Assembly (NCBI GenBank): GCA_017445435.1
Contig: JAFSUE010000112.1
Coordinates: 1 to 5,653 of the forward strand
DNA length: 5,653 bases
DNA from: Selenomonadaceae bacterium
GTDB lineage: Bacteria; Bacillota; Negativicutes; Selenomonadales; Selenomonadaceae
Reading direction: 5' to 3'
This document shows positions 1-5,653 of the stretch, one piece after another; the first letter of the stretch is position 1, and the number at the start of each line of letters is the position of its first letter. The notes beneath the pieces are model-generated. The model was not told the origin of the DNA, did no database searches, and saw nothing but the letters and a program-made list of their open reading frames with translations. The position numbers and the translations under genes were made by a program.

Positions 1-1164
1 GAAGGCGCACGGGCAACTTATTTTGTTGAAACGGAACTTTTTACTTACGACGTGAAAATTGGCGTTGGTTACGGCGTGAATTATGAAAATAAAGTTCAAG
101 CCGTCATTGCAAGTCACGTCTATTTTTATGAAAATATTTTGCGCAATGATATAAAATTATGTCACGCTGAAGGTTGCCGCGCTGATGCTTGGGACGTTGT
201 GAAACATTTCGACAAATTTTTTTATATTACAGGCAAAGTGCTTGAGTCGAAAGATACCAACGTTAAAGTTCAATTTGACTGCGACGAAAAACAAAATAAA
301 GATGAAGCGCTTGACATTCCCTACGAATCGCCTGTAAGCAACTATCTTTACACAATGCCTGACGTTGACGACAAAGTTTTTGTGTACGTCGACCACATAC
401 GGCAAGCGGCTATGGGCAGTCTTCGCGCTAAAGATGTTTCAGATGATTATAAAGACCGTTCATTCAAAGTTGCAAAAAATTCCGCGCTGATTATTGACAC
501 GAAGAAAACTGAATTTAACGCCGCTGAAAAAACTTTGATGAGTGAGGAAGGCGACGTAAAATTTTCTGCGCCGAAAGATATAATTTTTTCGTGCAAAGGC
601 GATTTAATCATTCAATCCGCGCAGGGTATGATGCCTGATAATCAGCTGACAATGGCGGCGCCGCATATGGCAGGTTACGCGCAATATTTAGCGGGTCTCG
701 GTCAACCTGCTACTGTGCAATTCAATCCTGCTGGCTCGACAGTTGGCAAAGTTACTTCGCAAATTACAAACAGCGGCTCGAAGGCTGAAAAAGTTGAACT
801 GTCTGACCTTGCAAAGGAACTCGACAAATTGACTGGACGCAAAGATAAAAATTCTGAAAATAAAAATTCTGGCGGCGGTTCTGGCGGCACGATTAAATTT
901 GACGGCAAAAAAAGTTCACTGCTTGAAGTTAAAGACAGTTCCATTGAGATGAAAGGCAGTAACTTAAACGTCAAGACACGCGCTTTAATGCAGGTCGGCT
1001 ACATTCCAATGGCTGGCGGCGGCACTGGTTCACTTAGCAAATTTGAAGGCGGCAACCCTAAAAATCGTTCGGATAAAATCAATGCTGAAAAAGGCAGTGA
1101 AGATCGTTCCCGCGTTAAAGAAAAAGTTGCTAAGACGCCTGACGATAAATCAATCTCGCGATAA
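1..1164 (+). CDS. VgrG-like spike protein, diverged, 5' end outside the window
   Basis: The frame is open from base 1 and ends at TAA 1162-1164, giving 387 visible codons (numbered from base 1). The GTG at 52 has no Shine-Dalgarno before it and coding continues upstream of it, so the true start lies outside the window. Residues about 75-130 look like the OB-fold of VgrG/gp5-type spikes: a GKVLES strand, then LYTMPDVDDKVFVYV, with MPDVDD at 119-124. This matches GRVF...WYVMPEVDDYVRILFP in the VgrG-type gene at 2589-4022. After it comes a beta-rich stretch (GDVKFSAPKDIIFSCKGDL) comparable to SAKDIVINADGNV in that protein. Next are a linker with GGGSGG (291-296), a short second beta segment (SSLLEVKDSSIEMKGSNL), a Gly-rich patch and a highly charged tail. 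The role, by family, is the puncturing tip of a contractile injection system. The missing upstream part probably carries the gp27-like domain. The family call is reasonable but rests on motifs and comparison with the neighbour only. Confidence 0.7.
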   Translation, partial: EGARATYFVETELFTYDVKIGVGYGVNYENKVQAVIASHVYFYENILRNDIKLCHAEGCRADAWDVVKHFDKFFYITGKVLESKDTNVKVQFDCDEKQNKDEALDIPYESPVSNYLYTMPDVDDKVFVYVDHIRQAAMGSLRAKDVSDDYKDRSFKVAKNSALIIDTKKTEFNAAEKTLMSEEGDVKFSAPKDIIFSCKGDLIIQSAQGMMPDNQLTMAAPHMAGYAQYLAGLGQPATVQFNPAGSTVGKVTSQITNSGSKAEKVELSDLAKELDKLTGRKDKNSENKNSGGGSGGTIKFDGKKSSLLEVKDSSIEMKGSNLNVKTRALMQVGYIPMAGGGTGSLSKFEGGNPKNRSDKINAEKGSEDRSRVKEKVAKTPDDKSISR

Positions 1165-1182
1165 ACTTTTGAGGAAAATTTT

Positions 1183-2598
1183 ATGGATTTTGTTAAAACG
1201 TTGCCCGAATTGGCGGGGCACGAATACGCTATTAACTACGCGACTGGAAATTTTACGCTGAAAATTACTGACTACGTACAGCAAGATATTTTGAAAAATT
1301 TTGTCGTGCAACGTGAATATAATTCGCTTGCTAAGAATTGGCAATTTAATATAGACGGCAGACCGCAGAAAATTACTTTGCAAACTTTGCGGGAAATTTT
1401 TTTTATTTACGAAGGAAAACATTTAATTTCCGTGCAAGATGAAATTGGACGTACTACGCGCTACGATTACACCGAAAATTTTTTGTCCTGCGTCACTTAT
1501 CCAGATAAAACGCAAGCCAAATATTTTTACGACCACAATAAAAAGTTGGTAAAGTGCATTGAAGGCGGCAAAATTCTTTTTCAGAATGAATACGACGAAT
1601 TTGGACGGCTGATAAAAATTTCTGACGCGAACGGTACACGAAATTTTTTTTACGACGATAAAAATCGACAGACTATTGAAAGCGGACGCGATAATATTAC
1701 GTACAAGTGGACGCGCCGCAAGCTGATTGAAAAAAATTTTTACGCGGACGGCACTTTTGAACTTTTCAAGTACGACACCGATTTCAGATTGAATTACAAA
1801 CTTTCGCGAAACGGTGAAGAATATGTTTGGCGCTATACCAACGGGCTTTTATCGCGTGAAATTTTGCCCGACGGTAAAATAATTTCTTATGAATACGATG
1901 ATAAAGGCAATTTAATCAGAAAAATTGATAGCGACGGACGCGAAGAAATTTATTTTTACTCGTCAAAAAATTTGTTAATCGCTAAAAAAGTTCGCCTAAA
2001 CATTAAAGATTGGCGGATTGAAAAATTTGAACGCGATATGGCAGGAAGAATTTTAAAGCACGATATTAACGGGCAAATTACCTCCTACGCCTACGACGAA
2101 GAATCGCCCGCGCCTTCAATGGTTAAAACGCCCTGCGGCTACAAGTTCAATTTGTTTTATGATAAAGTTTACAGACTGCTGACGGTAAAAACTGAAGTCG
2201 GCGAATTTTTCTTTGCACATACGCCGATGAATAAAATTGTTGCCGCGAAGGAAAATATTTTTACGCCGATTGAAAGTCCTGAAAAATTTTCTGATGACGC
2301 CGATATAAAAATTTTTGACAACGGCGACAGATTGATTGAGGCACGACAAAAAATCGGCGATAAATTCAAGCTGATTCGCTGGAAGTACGATTTAAACGAC
2401 AACTGCATTGAGCGGCGGGAATGGCTTGACTTGCAAACGATTGAAAGTGCAACAGGGCGCGTTAAAGTCACCCAGTACGAATACGACGCGCAAAACAGAT
2501 TGATTTTTCAATTTGACGGCGAAAACGTTGCAAAATATTATTACAATTGCTTGAATAATTTAACGCAAGAAAGAAAAGGTAAATTTAAATGGCGCTGA
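1183..2598 (+). CDS. RHS/YD-repeat protein, short, without visible core or toxin domain
   Basis: This 471-residue protein starts at ATG 1183 with GAGG at 1171-1174, 8 bases upstream and 18 bases after the previous stop. Residues 16-48 (INYATGNF...DYV...REYNS) match the start of RHS proteins (DUF6531-like: 'ATG' then D, then R-x-YNS), so the N-terminus looks complete. About a dozen YD-type repeats follow, for example EYDEFGRL (from 136), YEYDDKGNL (236-244) and YEYDAQNRL (432-440). Such repeats fold into a hollow beta cocoon that encloses a toxin in known RHS effectors. Missing are the conserved RHS core motif (DPxGL type) that ends the cocoon and any C-terminal toxin; the protein stops at KGKFKWR. 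There is no signal peptide, membrane helix or PAAR domain. RHS effectors are usually far longer (about 1000 or more residues), so this may be a remnant, a cargo-less shell or a specialised short form. Its place between two VgrG-like genes fits VgrG-dependent delivery. The family is certain; the function is not. Confidence 0.88.
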   Translation: MDFVKTLPELAGHEYAINYATGNFTLKITDYVQQDILKNFVVQREYNSLAKNWQFNIDGRPQKITLQTLREIFFIYEGKHLISVQDEIGRTTRYDYTENFLSCVTYPDKTQAKYFYDHNKKLVKCIEGGKILFQNEYDEFGRLIKISDANGTRNFFYDDKNRQTIESGRDNITYKWTRRKLIEKNFYADGTFELFKYDTDFRLNYKLSRNGEEYVWRYTNGLLSREILPDGKIISYEYDDKGNLIRKIDSDGREEIYFYSSKNLLIAKKVRLNIKDWRIEKFERDMAGRILKHDINGQITSYAYDEESPAPSMVKTPCGYKFNLFYDKVYRLLTVKTEVGEFFFAHTPMNKIVAAKENIFTPIESPEKFSDDADIKIFDNGDRLIEARQKIGDKFKLIRWKYDLNDNCIERREWLDLQTIESATGRVKVTQYEYDAQNRLIFQFDGENVAKYYYNCLNNLTQERKGKFKWR

Positions 2599-4022
2599 CT
2601 TCATCAAAAAAAGAAAGTGCAGTTGCTCTGCACGATATAAAAATTGCTGGCGTAGACTTTTTGCAAATAAGGCAGATTGAAATAAATCACACTGCTAACG
2701 AATACGCACGCGCACGATTGATTTTGCAGGTTGACAGTAAAAAGGGTAAAAAATTTTTTGAACAGGCGAACGCCGATAAAATTAAAATTTCTGCCAAAAT
2801 TAACAAAAAAGACACCGTTTTATTTCAAGGTTACATTTCAAATTTGAGCCTGCGTACTACGATTGACGAAACTATTTTGACGATTGATTTACTTGACGCC
2901 GCTTGCTTACTGAATTTGAAATATGAGACTTGCTCTTTCCAAAAACTTACTGACAAGTACGAAGAAGTTTTGAAAACGGCGGTTAAAGACAGCGGCGGCA
3001 AAGTTAATTTGAAAGTTACTGACAAGGCGATTGAAAAAATGATCGTCCGCCTTAATGAAACGTCATGGCAATTCATTAAGCGTATGGCGTCGCACTTCAA
3101 CGCAATGGTTTTTACTGATATTACCGCCGAAAAGCCGCTTGTGACTGTCGGTCTGCCTGAATCTAAGCAGACGATTGAAATTGAAGACGCGCAGGTTACA
3201 TACAACTTTGACGACGAAACTTTTCAATTTATCAACTCCAATGACAAATTGAAGGCTAAAGGCGCTAAAGTTATCAACGAAGATTTTGCGTCGGTTAATG
3301 TCGGCAACGTCTTCAAATATTTAAACCTTGCCGATACCGTCAAGCTTAACAAAAAAGAATATTTCGTGAAAAGTTTGAGTTTTCGGCTTGTCGAGTATCT
3401 TTTGACGGCAAATTATACTTTGGTCGGCAAGACGGCTTTTTTTGTACCGATTTCAGCGCAGAAAAATATTTACGGCAGAGTTTTCCGCGCTCAAGTCAAG
3501 AAAGTTGAAAAAGATAAAATTCAAGCACATTTGATTGACGTTGACGAAAAATATACGGAAGGCACGACGTGGTTTCCATTTGCGACGGCGTATTCAAGCG
3601 CGGACGGTAGCGGTTGGTACGTTATGCCTGAAGTTGATGACTACGTAAGAATTTTATTTCCGTCGATTGATACAAGCGACGCCTTCGCGCTAAGTTCGAT
3701 TAATACCGCGCCGCTTAAAGAGCCGAAAAATAAATCTTTGAAAGCGCCAGGCGGTCGTGAAATTTTGTTGACGGATAAAGGCGTTGAAATTATCGCTGAA
3801 CATCAAAAAACTTTCATTCAGCTTGACAAAGACAAGGGAATTAATATTGTTTCGGCGAAAGATATTGTTATCAATGCGGACGGCAATGTTTCTTTCGACG
3901 CCAAAGGCAAAATTCAAATGATTTCGCAAAAAGAAATTACCGCGCAAAGTGGTCAATCGCATATGAAAATTTTGTCGAATCAAATTGATATGGGAGGGAG
4001 CAATATTATTGTCGGAGAATGA
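2589..4022 (+). CDS. VgrG / phage late control D family spike protein
   Basis: A complete 477-residue protein. ATG 2589 follows AAAGG (2575-2579) by 9 bases. Both the ribosome site and the first 10 bases lie inside the end of the RHS gene, suggesting translational coupling. Residues 1 to about 290 form the gp27-like hub domain. The hallmark is NETSWQFIKRMASHFN (from 156), the Ser-Trp-x-Phe-Ile-x-Arg helix seen across VgrG and phage gpD proteins. Residues about 295-372 are the gp5-like OB-fold, from YGRVF to WYVMPEVDDYVRILFP (MPEVDD at 346-351). Residues 388-477 (GGREILLTDKGVEI...NIIVGE) are short alternating beta strands expected to form the trimeric needle. By family it would trimerise and cap the tube of a contractile injection machine, carrying effectors or a PAAR-type tip. 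At 477 residues it is compact compared with proteobacterial VgrG (often 600 or more) and has no C-terminal effector extension. It could serve a T6SS-like system, an extracellular injection system or a prophage; the window does not decide. Confidence 0.9.
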   Translation: MALTSSKKESAVALHDIKIAGVDFLQIRQIEINHTANEYARARLILQVDSKKGKKFFEQANADKIKISAKINKKDTVLFQGYISNLSLRTTIDETILTIDLLDAACLLNLKYETCSFQKLTDKYEEVLKTAVKDSGGKVNLKVTDKAIEKMIVRLNETSWQFIKRMASHFNAMVFTDITAEKPLVTVGLPESKQTIEIEDAQVTYNFDDETFQFINSNDKLKAKGAKVINEDFASVNVGNVFKYLNLADTVKLNKKEYFVKSLSFRLVEYLLTANYTLVGKTAFFVPISAQKNIYGRVFRAQVKKVEKDKIQAHLIDVDEKYTEGTTWFPFATAYSSADGSGWYVMPEVDDYVRILFPSIDTSDAFALSSINTAPLKEPKNKSLKAPGGREILLTDKGVEIIAEHQKTFIQLDKDKGINIVSAKDIVINADGNVSFDAKGKIQMISQKEITAQSGQSHMKILSNQIDMGGSNIIVGE

Positions 4023-4026
4023 ATTT

Positions 4027-4054
4027 GAATTAAGAATGAAGAATTAAGAATTAA
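4027..4054 (+). repeat. four tandem heptamers, GAATTAA type
   Basis: Between the stop of the VgrG gene (TGA 4020-4022) and the ribosome site of the next gene are four contiguous 7-base units: GAATTAA, GAATGAA, GAATTAA, GAATTAA. Only one base departs from the consensus. The array fills most of the 47-base gap, the longest in the window. Short heptanucleotide arrays between genes are known in some bacteria, notably filamentous cyanobacteria. No GC stem or T-run accompanies the array, so it is not a terminator. Its function is unknown; it may simply be a slippage product. Confidence 0.85.
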
Positions 4055-4058
4055 ATTT

Positions 4059-4063
4059 GGGGG
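4059..4063 (+). promoter_or_regulatory. GGGGG ribosome binding site of the pentapeptide gene
   Basis: A run of five G lies 6 bases before ATG 4070 and is the only purine-rich Shine-Dalgarno candidate there, so it fixes the start. It is unusual beside the GAGG/AAGGAG sites of the other genes. The flanking AAATT (4053-4057) and AATTT (4064-4068) are complementary and would place the G run in a loop, but a stem of five A-T pairs is too weak to count as a regulatory hairpin. Confidence 0.6.
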
Positions 4064-4069
4064 AATTTA

Positions 4070-5059
4070 ATGGAACTTATTCAAACTTTCGACGAATATT
4101 TAATTTTACGTTACAAGCCGCTTGAAACGGAATTTTTAAAAAAATTTTCACAACACTTAAGCAAGGAACTTCCTACGATTAGAAAATTTTGTCTGGAGGA
4201 ATGGCAAAAAGCTATTGCCTACGCTTGCGAAATTCAGCGGCAGGAAAATAAAATCTGCGCTTATATGAGCATTTCTTTTTTAAACACGTCAATGATTGAT
4301 GACAAGCCGACGTTACAAATTGATTTTTACAATGAAGAATGGGTTTTCGGCGAATCTTGGGCGCGGTATCGTATGAGCGCAGATTTTTTATTTAAGTATT
4401 GGAAAGATTTTAAGTTTGACGCGCTCGACGACAAATTTTTTGTCCGCAGTAAAATTTCTAAAGTTGAGATTAAAGCGTTGTTTTGGGGTACGCTCGACAA
4501 ATTAATTTTTCTGTTTACTTGCTACGTAAAATATTTTGCGTTGCGTCTAAGCTACTACAACGAATTTGACGAACTTATTAAAGCGAAAAATTTTTACGTA
4601 ACCTGCGGAACTTATCTTGACTGGCAAAATAAAGTTTACGCGGTAATTCCCGAAGTTGATTTGTTGAACCCCGACGCAAATGAAGATACAACCTTCCGCC
4701 CCGTCGAGAATAAAATTTTTCAGAATAAAAAATTTCACGATTTAAATCTGCGCGGCTGTTACTTTGAAGATTGCGTCTTCGATAATTTCACGTTTGAAAA
4801 TTTAAATTTGGTTGACGCAAATTTTCTTCGTTGCCGCTTTATCTCGACAAAATTTGTAAATGTGCAAATGGCGGGCTGTGATTTATTTGAGTGCTACTTC
4901 AAAAATTGTACGTTTGAAAATTGTTCAGCCGAAATTGACGACGACAGCGACGAATATTTTGCGCCGATGAGAATGTATCATTGCTATTTGTTAAATTTGC
5001 AGTTTGAAGGCTGTACTTTTGAAAATTTGACGCACATTGATTGTTATTATAAGGAGTGA
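4070..5059 (+). CDS. unrecognised N-terminal domain fused to pentapeptide repeats
   Basis: A 329-residue protein starting at ATG 4070 behind GGGGG and ending at TGA 5057-5059. Residues 1 to about 205 are an unrecognised domain, rich in Phe, Tyr, Trp and Lys and apparently mixed alpha/beta (for example LEEWQKAIAYA, LQIDFYNEEWVFGE, LDKLIFLFTCYVKYFALRL). The last segment is hydrophobic but has charged neighbours; I do not call it a membrane helix. From 221 to 285 there is a perfect five-residue register: NLRGC, YFEDC, VFDNF, TFENL, NLVDA, NFLRC, RFIST, KFVNV, QMAGC, DLFEC, YFKNC, TFENC. After an acidic break (288-296) the register resumes in YLLNL, QFEGC, TFENL (306-320). These are pentapeptide repeats, which fold into a right-handed square beta-helix; here Cys often fills the inward small-residue position. 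Gene order just after a VgrG gene suggests an accessory of the spike (adaptor, cargo or immunity), which is inference only. No signal peptide is seen. Confidence 0.82.
   Translation: MELIQTFDEYLILRYKPLETEFLKKFSQHLSKELPTIRKFCLEEWQKAIAYACEIQRQENKICAYMSISFLNTSMIDDKPTLQIDFYNEEWVFGESWARYRMSADFLFKYWKDFKFDALDDKFFVRSKISKVEIKALFWGTLDKLIFLFTCYVKYFALRLSYYNEFDELIKAKNFYVTCGTYLDWQNKVYAVIPEVDLLNPDANEDTTFRPVENKIFQNKKFHDLNLRGCYFEDCVFDNFTFENLNLVDANFLRCRFISTKFVNVQMAGCDLFECYFKNCTFENCSAEIDDDSDEYFAPMRMYHCYLLNLQFEGCTFENLTHIDCYYKE
5051..5056 (+). promoter_or_regulatory. AAGGAG ribosome binding site selecting a TTG start at 5066
   Basis: The strongest Shine-Dalgarno in the window lies at the very end of the pentapeptide gene. 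It is 9 bases from TTG 5066 but only 2 bases from ATG 5059. ATG 5059 opens a frame of just five codons (MKFEI, then TGA 5074-5076), and ATG 5073 reads two codons and stops. Only TTG 5066 combines good spacing with a long open frame, so it is chosen as the start. Confidence 0.75.
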
Positions 5060-5065
5060 TGAAAT

Positions 5066-5653
5066 TTGAAATATGAGATAAAAGTTTGGAATGTCCCGGG
5101 CAATATGCCGACTGATATACAACCCAAAAATGCGGCAGGCTTGATTCAAAATATTGTAAATGATGCCAATAGTGTCGCCAATGATCTCAATAATGTCCAA
5201 AATGCACTGCAAGGCAACGAGGCACAAGAGGCACACGATCCACATCAGCCAGATATTTTGATTGATGAAAACGGGGACTCAGAAGAGGTTATTAAATCAG
5301 TAAAAACTTCCTACATTACAAACAAAGATGACAACGGTAATAAAATTCAAAGTATAAAAATTGAAATAAAAGGGAATTTATATTTGCCGCTTGATGGCGG
5401 TCTTGCAGGTGACGCCAAAAAGTTGGTAGGCTTGCAGAAGGGCGAAGAAAATCAACGCAGAAATACGCTTTTACTTTCAAAATGGGCAAGCGCAATACAG
5501 CCCGATCCAAATGCTAATAATAATCAACAGCACGATCCAAATGCTAATAATAATCAACAGCACGATCCAAATGCTAATAATCAAAATGCTGACGAACCGT
5601 TTTATCGCGCCGTCGCTATAAGAATAATGACGAAGGCAGGAGATTTTCGCGTA
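5066..5653 (+). CDS. unrecognised Asn/Gln-rich protein, 3' end outside the window
   Basis: The frame is open from TTG 5066 to the last base, 196 codons with no stop, 6 bases after the previous stop and behind AAGGAG. An in-frame ATG at 5105 (codon 14) is an alternative start, but lacks a well-placed ribosome site and would drop the probable first strand KYEIKVWNVPG. Residues 26-48 show a clean 3-4 hydrophobic spacing (I27, I30, A34, V37, L41, V44, L48), as in a short coiled coil or amphipathic helix. A beta-like stretch follows (IQSIKIEIKGNLYLPL, 94-109), then LLLSKWASAI (135-144). Next is an Asn/Gln-rich repeat insert, DPNANNNQQH twice plus a partial copy (147-172), and then FYRAVAIRIMTKAGDF at the visible end. 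Strands around a low-complexity loop would suit a tube-like or accessory protein of the same operon, but I do not recognise the family. Isoleucine is coded by ATA in 7 of 15 cases, against 0 of 18 in the preceding gene. No signal peptide is seen. Confidence 0.78.
   Translation, partial: MKYEIKVWNVPGNMPTDIQPKNAAGLIQNIVNDANSVANDLNNVQNALQGNEAQEAHDPHQPDILIDENGDSEEVIKSVKTSYITNKDDNGNKIQSIKIEIKGNLYLPLDGGLAGDAKKLVGLQKGEENQRRNTLLLSKWASAIQPDPNANNNQQHDPNANNNQQHDPNANNQNADEPFYRAVAIRIMTKAGDFRV
5504..5581 (+). repeat. 30-bp in-frame tandem repeat, 2.6 copies
   Basis: The unit encodes DPNANNNQQH. Copy 1 (5504-5533) and copy 2 (5534-5563) are identical base for base. Copy 3 keeps 18 bases (5564-5581), after which the register is lost. 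The unit length is a multiple of three, so gain or loss of copies keeps the frame. Perfect identity suggests recent expansion by slippage or unequal recombination. A related CACGATCCA (HDP codons) occurs at 5234-5242 in the same gene. Confidence 0.93.

Noticed and set aside
52..54. GTG as the start of the first gene
   Set aside because: The frame is open from base 1, no Shine-Dalgarno precedes 52, and the sequence before it reads as continuous protein, so the gene begins upstream of the window.
1043..1261. 72-codon + strand frame bridging the first two genes
   Set aside because: It overlaps the end of the spike gene and the start of the RHS gene in another frame. The RHS start at 1183 has a proper ribosome site and family match, and this frame's Lys/Arg-rich product looks like a shadow.
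2520..2598. C-terminal toxin or immunity pair after the RHS repeats
   Set aside because: YD-type sequence continues almost to the stop codon and the next gene begins at once, leaving no room for either.
2831..3205. Long open frame on the minus strand (124 codons), and similar minus-strand frames elsewhere
   Set aside because: All lie inside well-supported + strand genes, have no recognisable protein character and are antisense shadows of them.
4023..4069. Promoter or terminator in the gap after the VgrG gene
   Set aside because: The gap is simple AT-rich repeat with no GC stem, no T-run after a stem and no well-spaced -35/-10 pair. Read-through within one operon is simpler.
4500..4560. Membrane helix in the pentapeptide protein (LDKLIFLFTCYVKYFALRL)
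   Set aside because: It is hydrophobic but short, with a Lys in the middle, and is the only such segment. A buried helix of a soluble domain is more likely.
5059..5076. ATG 5059 as the start of the last gene, overlapping the previous TGA
   Set aside because: It is only 2 bases from AAGGAG and reaches a stop after five codons.
5504..5581. CRISPR array
   Set aside because: The 30-base units are directly adjacent with no spacers and lie in frame inside a coding region.

Overview
The window is a low-GC, densely packed, single-strand stretch. Five genes all lie on the + strand, separated by 18, -10, 47 and 6 bases, and the first and last run off the window edges. It reads as the middle of an operon for a contractile-injection-type (VgrG/RHS) delivery module. 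Shine-Dalgarno sequences are clear (GAGG, AAAGG, GGGGG, AAGGAG) and one gene appears to start with TTG. These traits and the AT-rich codon use suggest a Firmicutes-type anaerobe, possibly Negativicutes or Clostridia. That placement is an inference from style and protein types; no taxonomic marker is present.

Layout: (1) positions 1-1164 hold the 3' part of a diverged VgrG-like spike protein, with an OB-fold ending at a MPDVDD motif, a beta-helix-like segment, a GGGSGG linker and a charged tail. (2) 1183-2598 is a short RHS/YD-repeat protein with a normal RHS N-terminus but no visible RHS core or toxin tip. (3) 2589-4022 is a compact, complete VgrG/phage late control D type spike protein, overlapping the RHS gene by 10 bases. 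(4) 4027-4054 is a non-coding array of four GAATTAA-type heptamers. (5) 4070-5059 encodes a protein with an unrecognised N-terminal domain of about 200 residues fused to a cysteine-rich pentapeptide-repeat helix. (6) 5066 to the window end is an unrecognised, Asn/Gln-rich gene with a probable TTG start, a short predicted coiled coil and a 30-bp in-frame tandem repeat.

How they could work together (inference): the two VgrG-like proteins would form or compete for the spike tip of an injection apparatus, and the RHS protein would be a cargo shell or a degraded effector. The pentapeptide protein would be an accessory factor (adaptor, immunity or cargo) encoded with the spike. No sheath, baseplate, ATPase or recognisable tube gene is visible, so the type of injection machine cannot be settled here. 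The most interesting points are the spike-RHS-spike arrangement, the core-less RHS gene, the orphan-domain/pentapeptide fusion with an inward cysteine ladder, and the last gene with its slippage-prone repeat and different isoleucine codon use. No stretch over 50 bases lacks a gene, and no RNA gene, insertion sequence, CRISPR array, promoter or terminator is supported.
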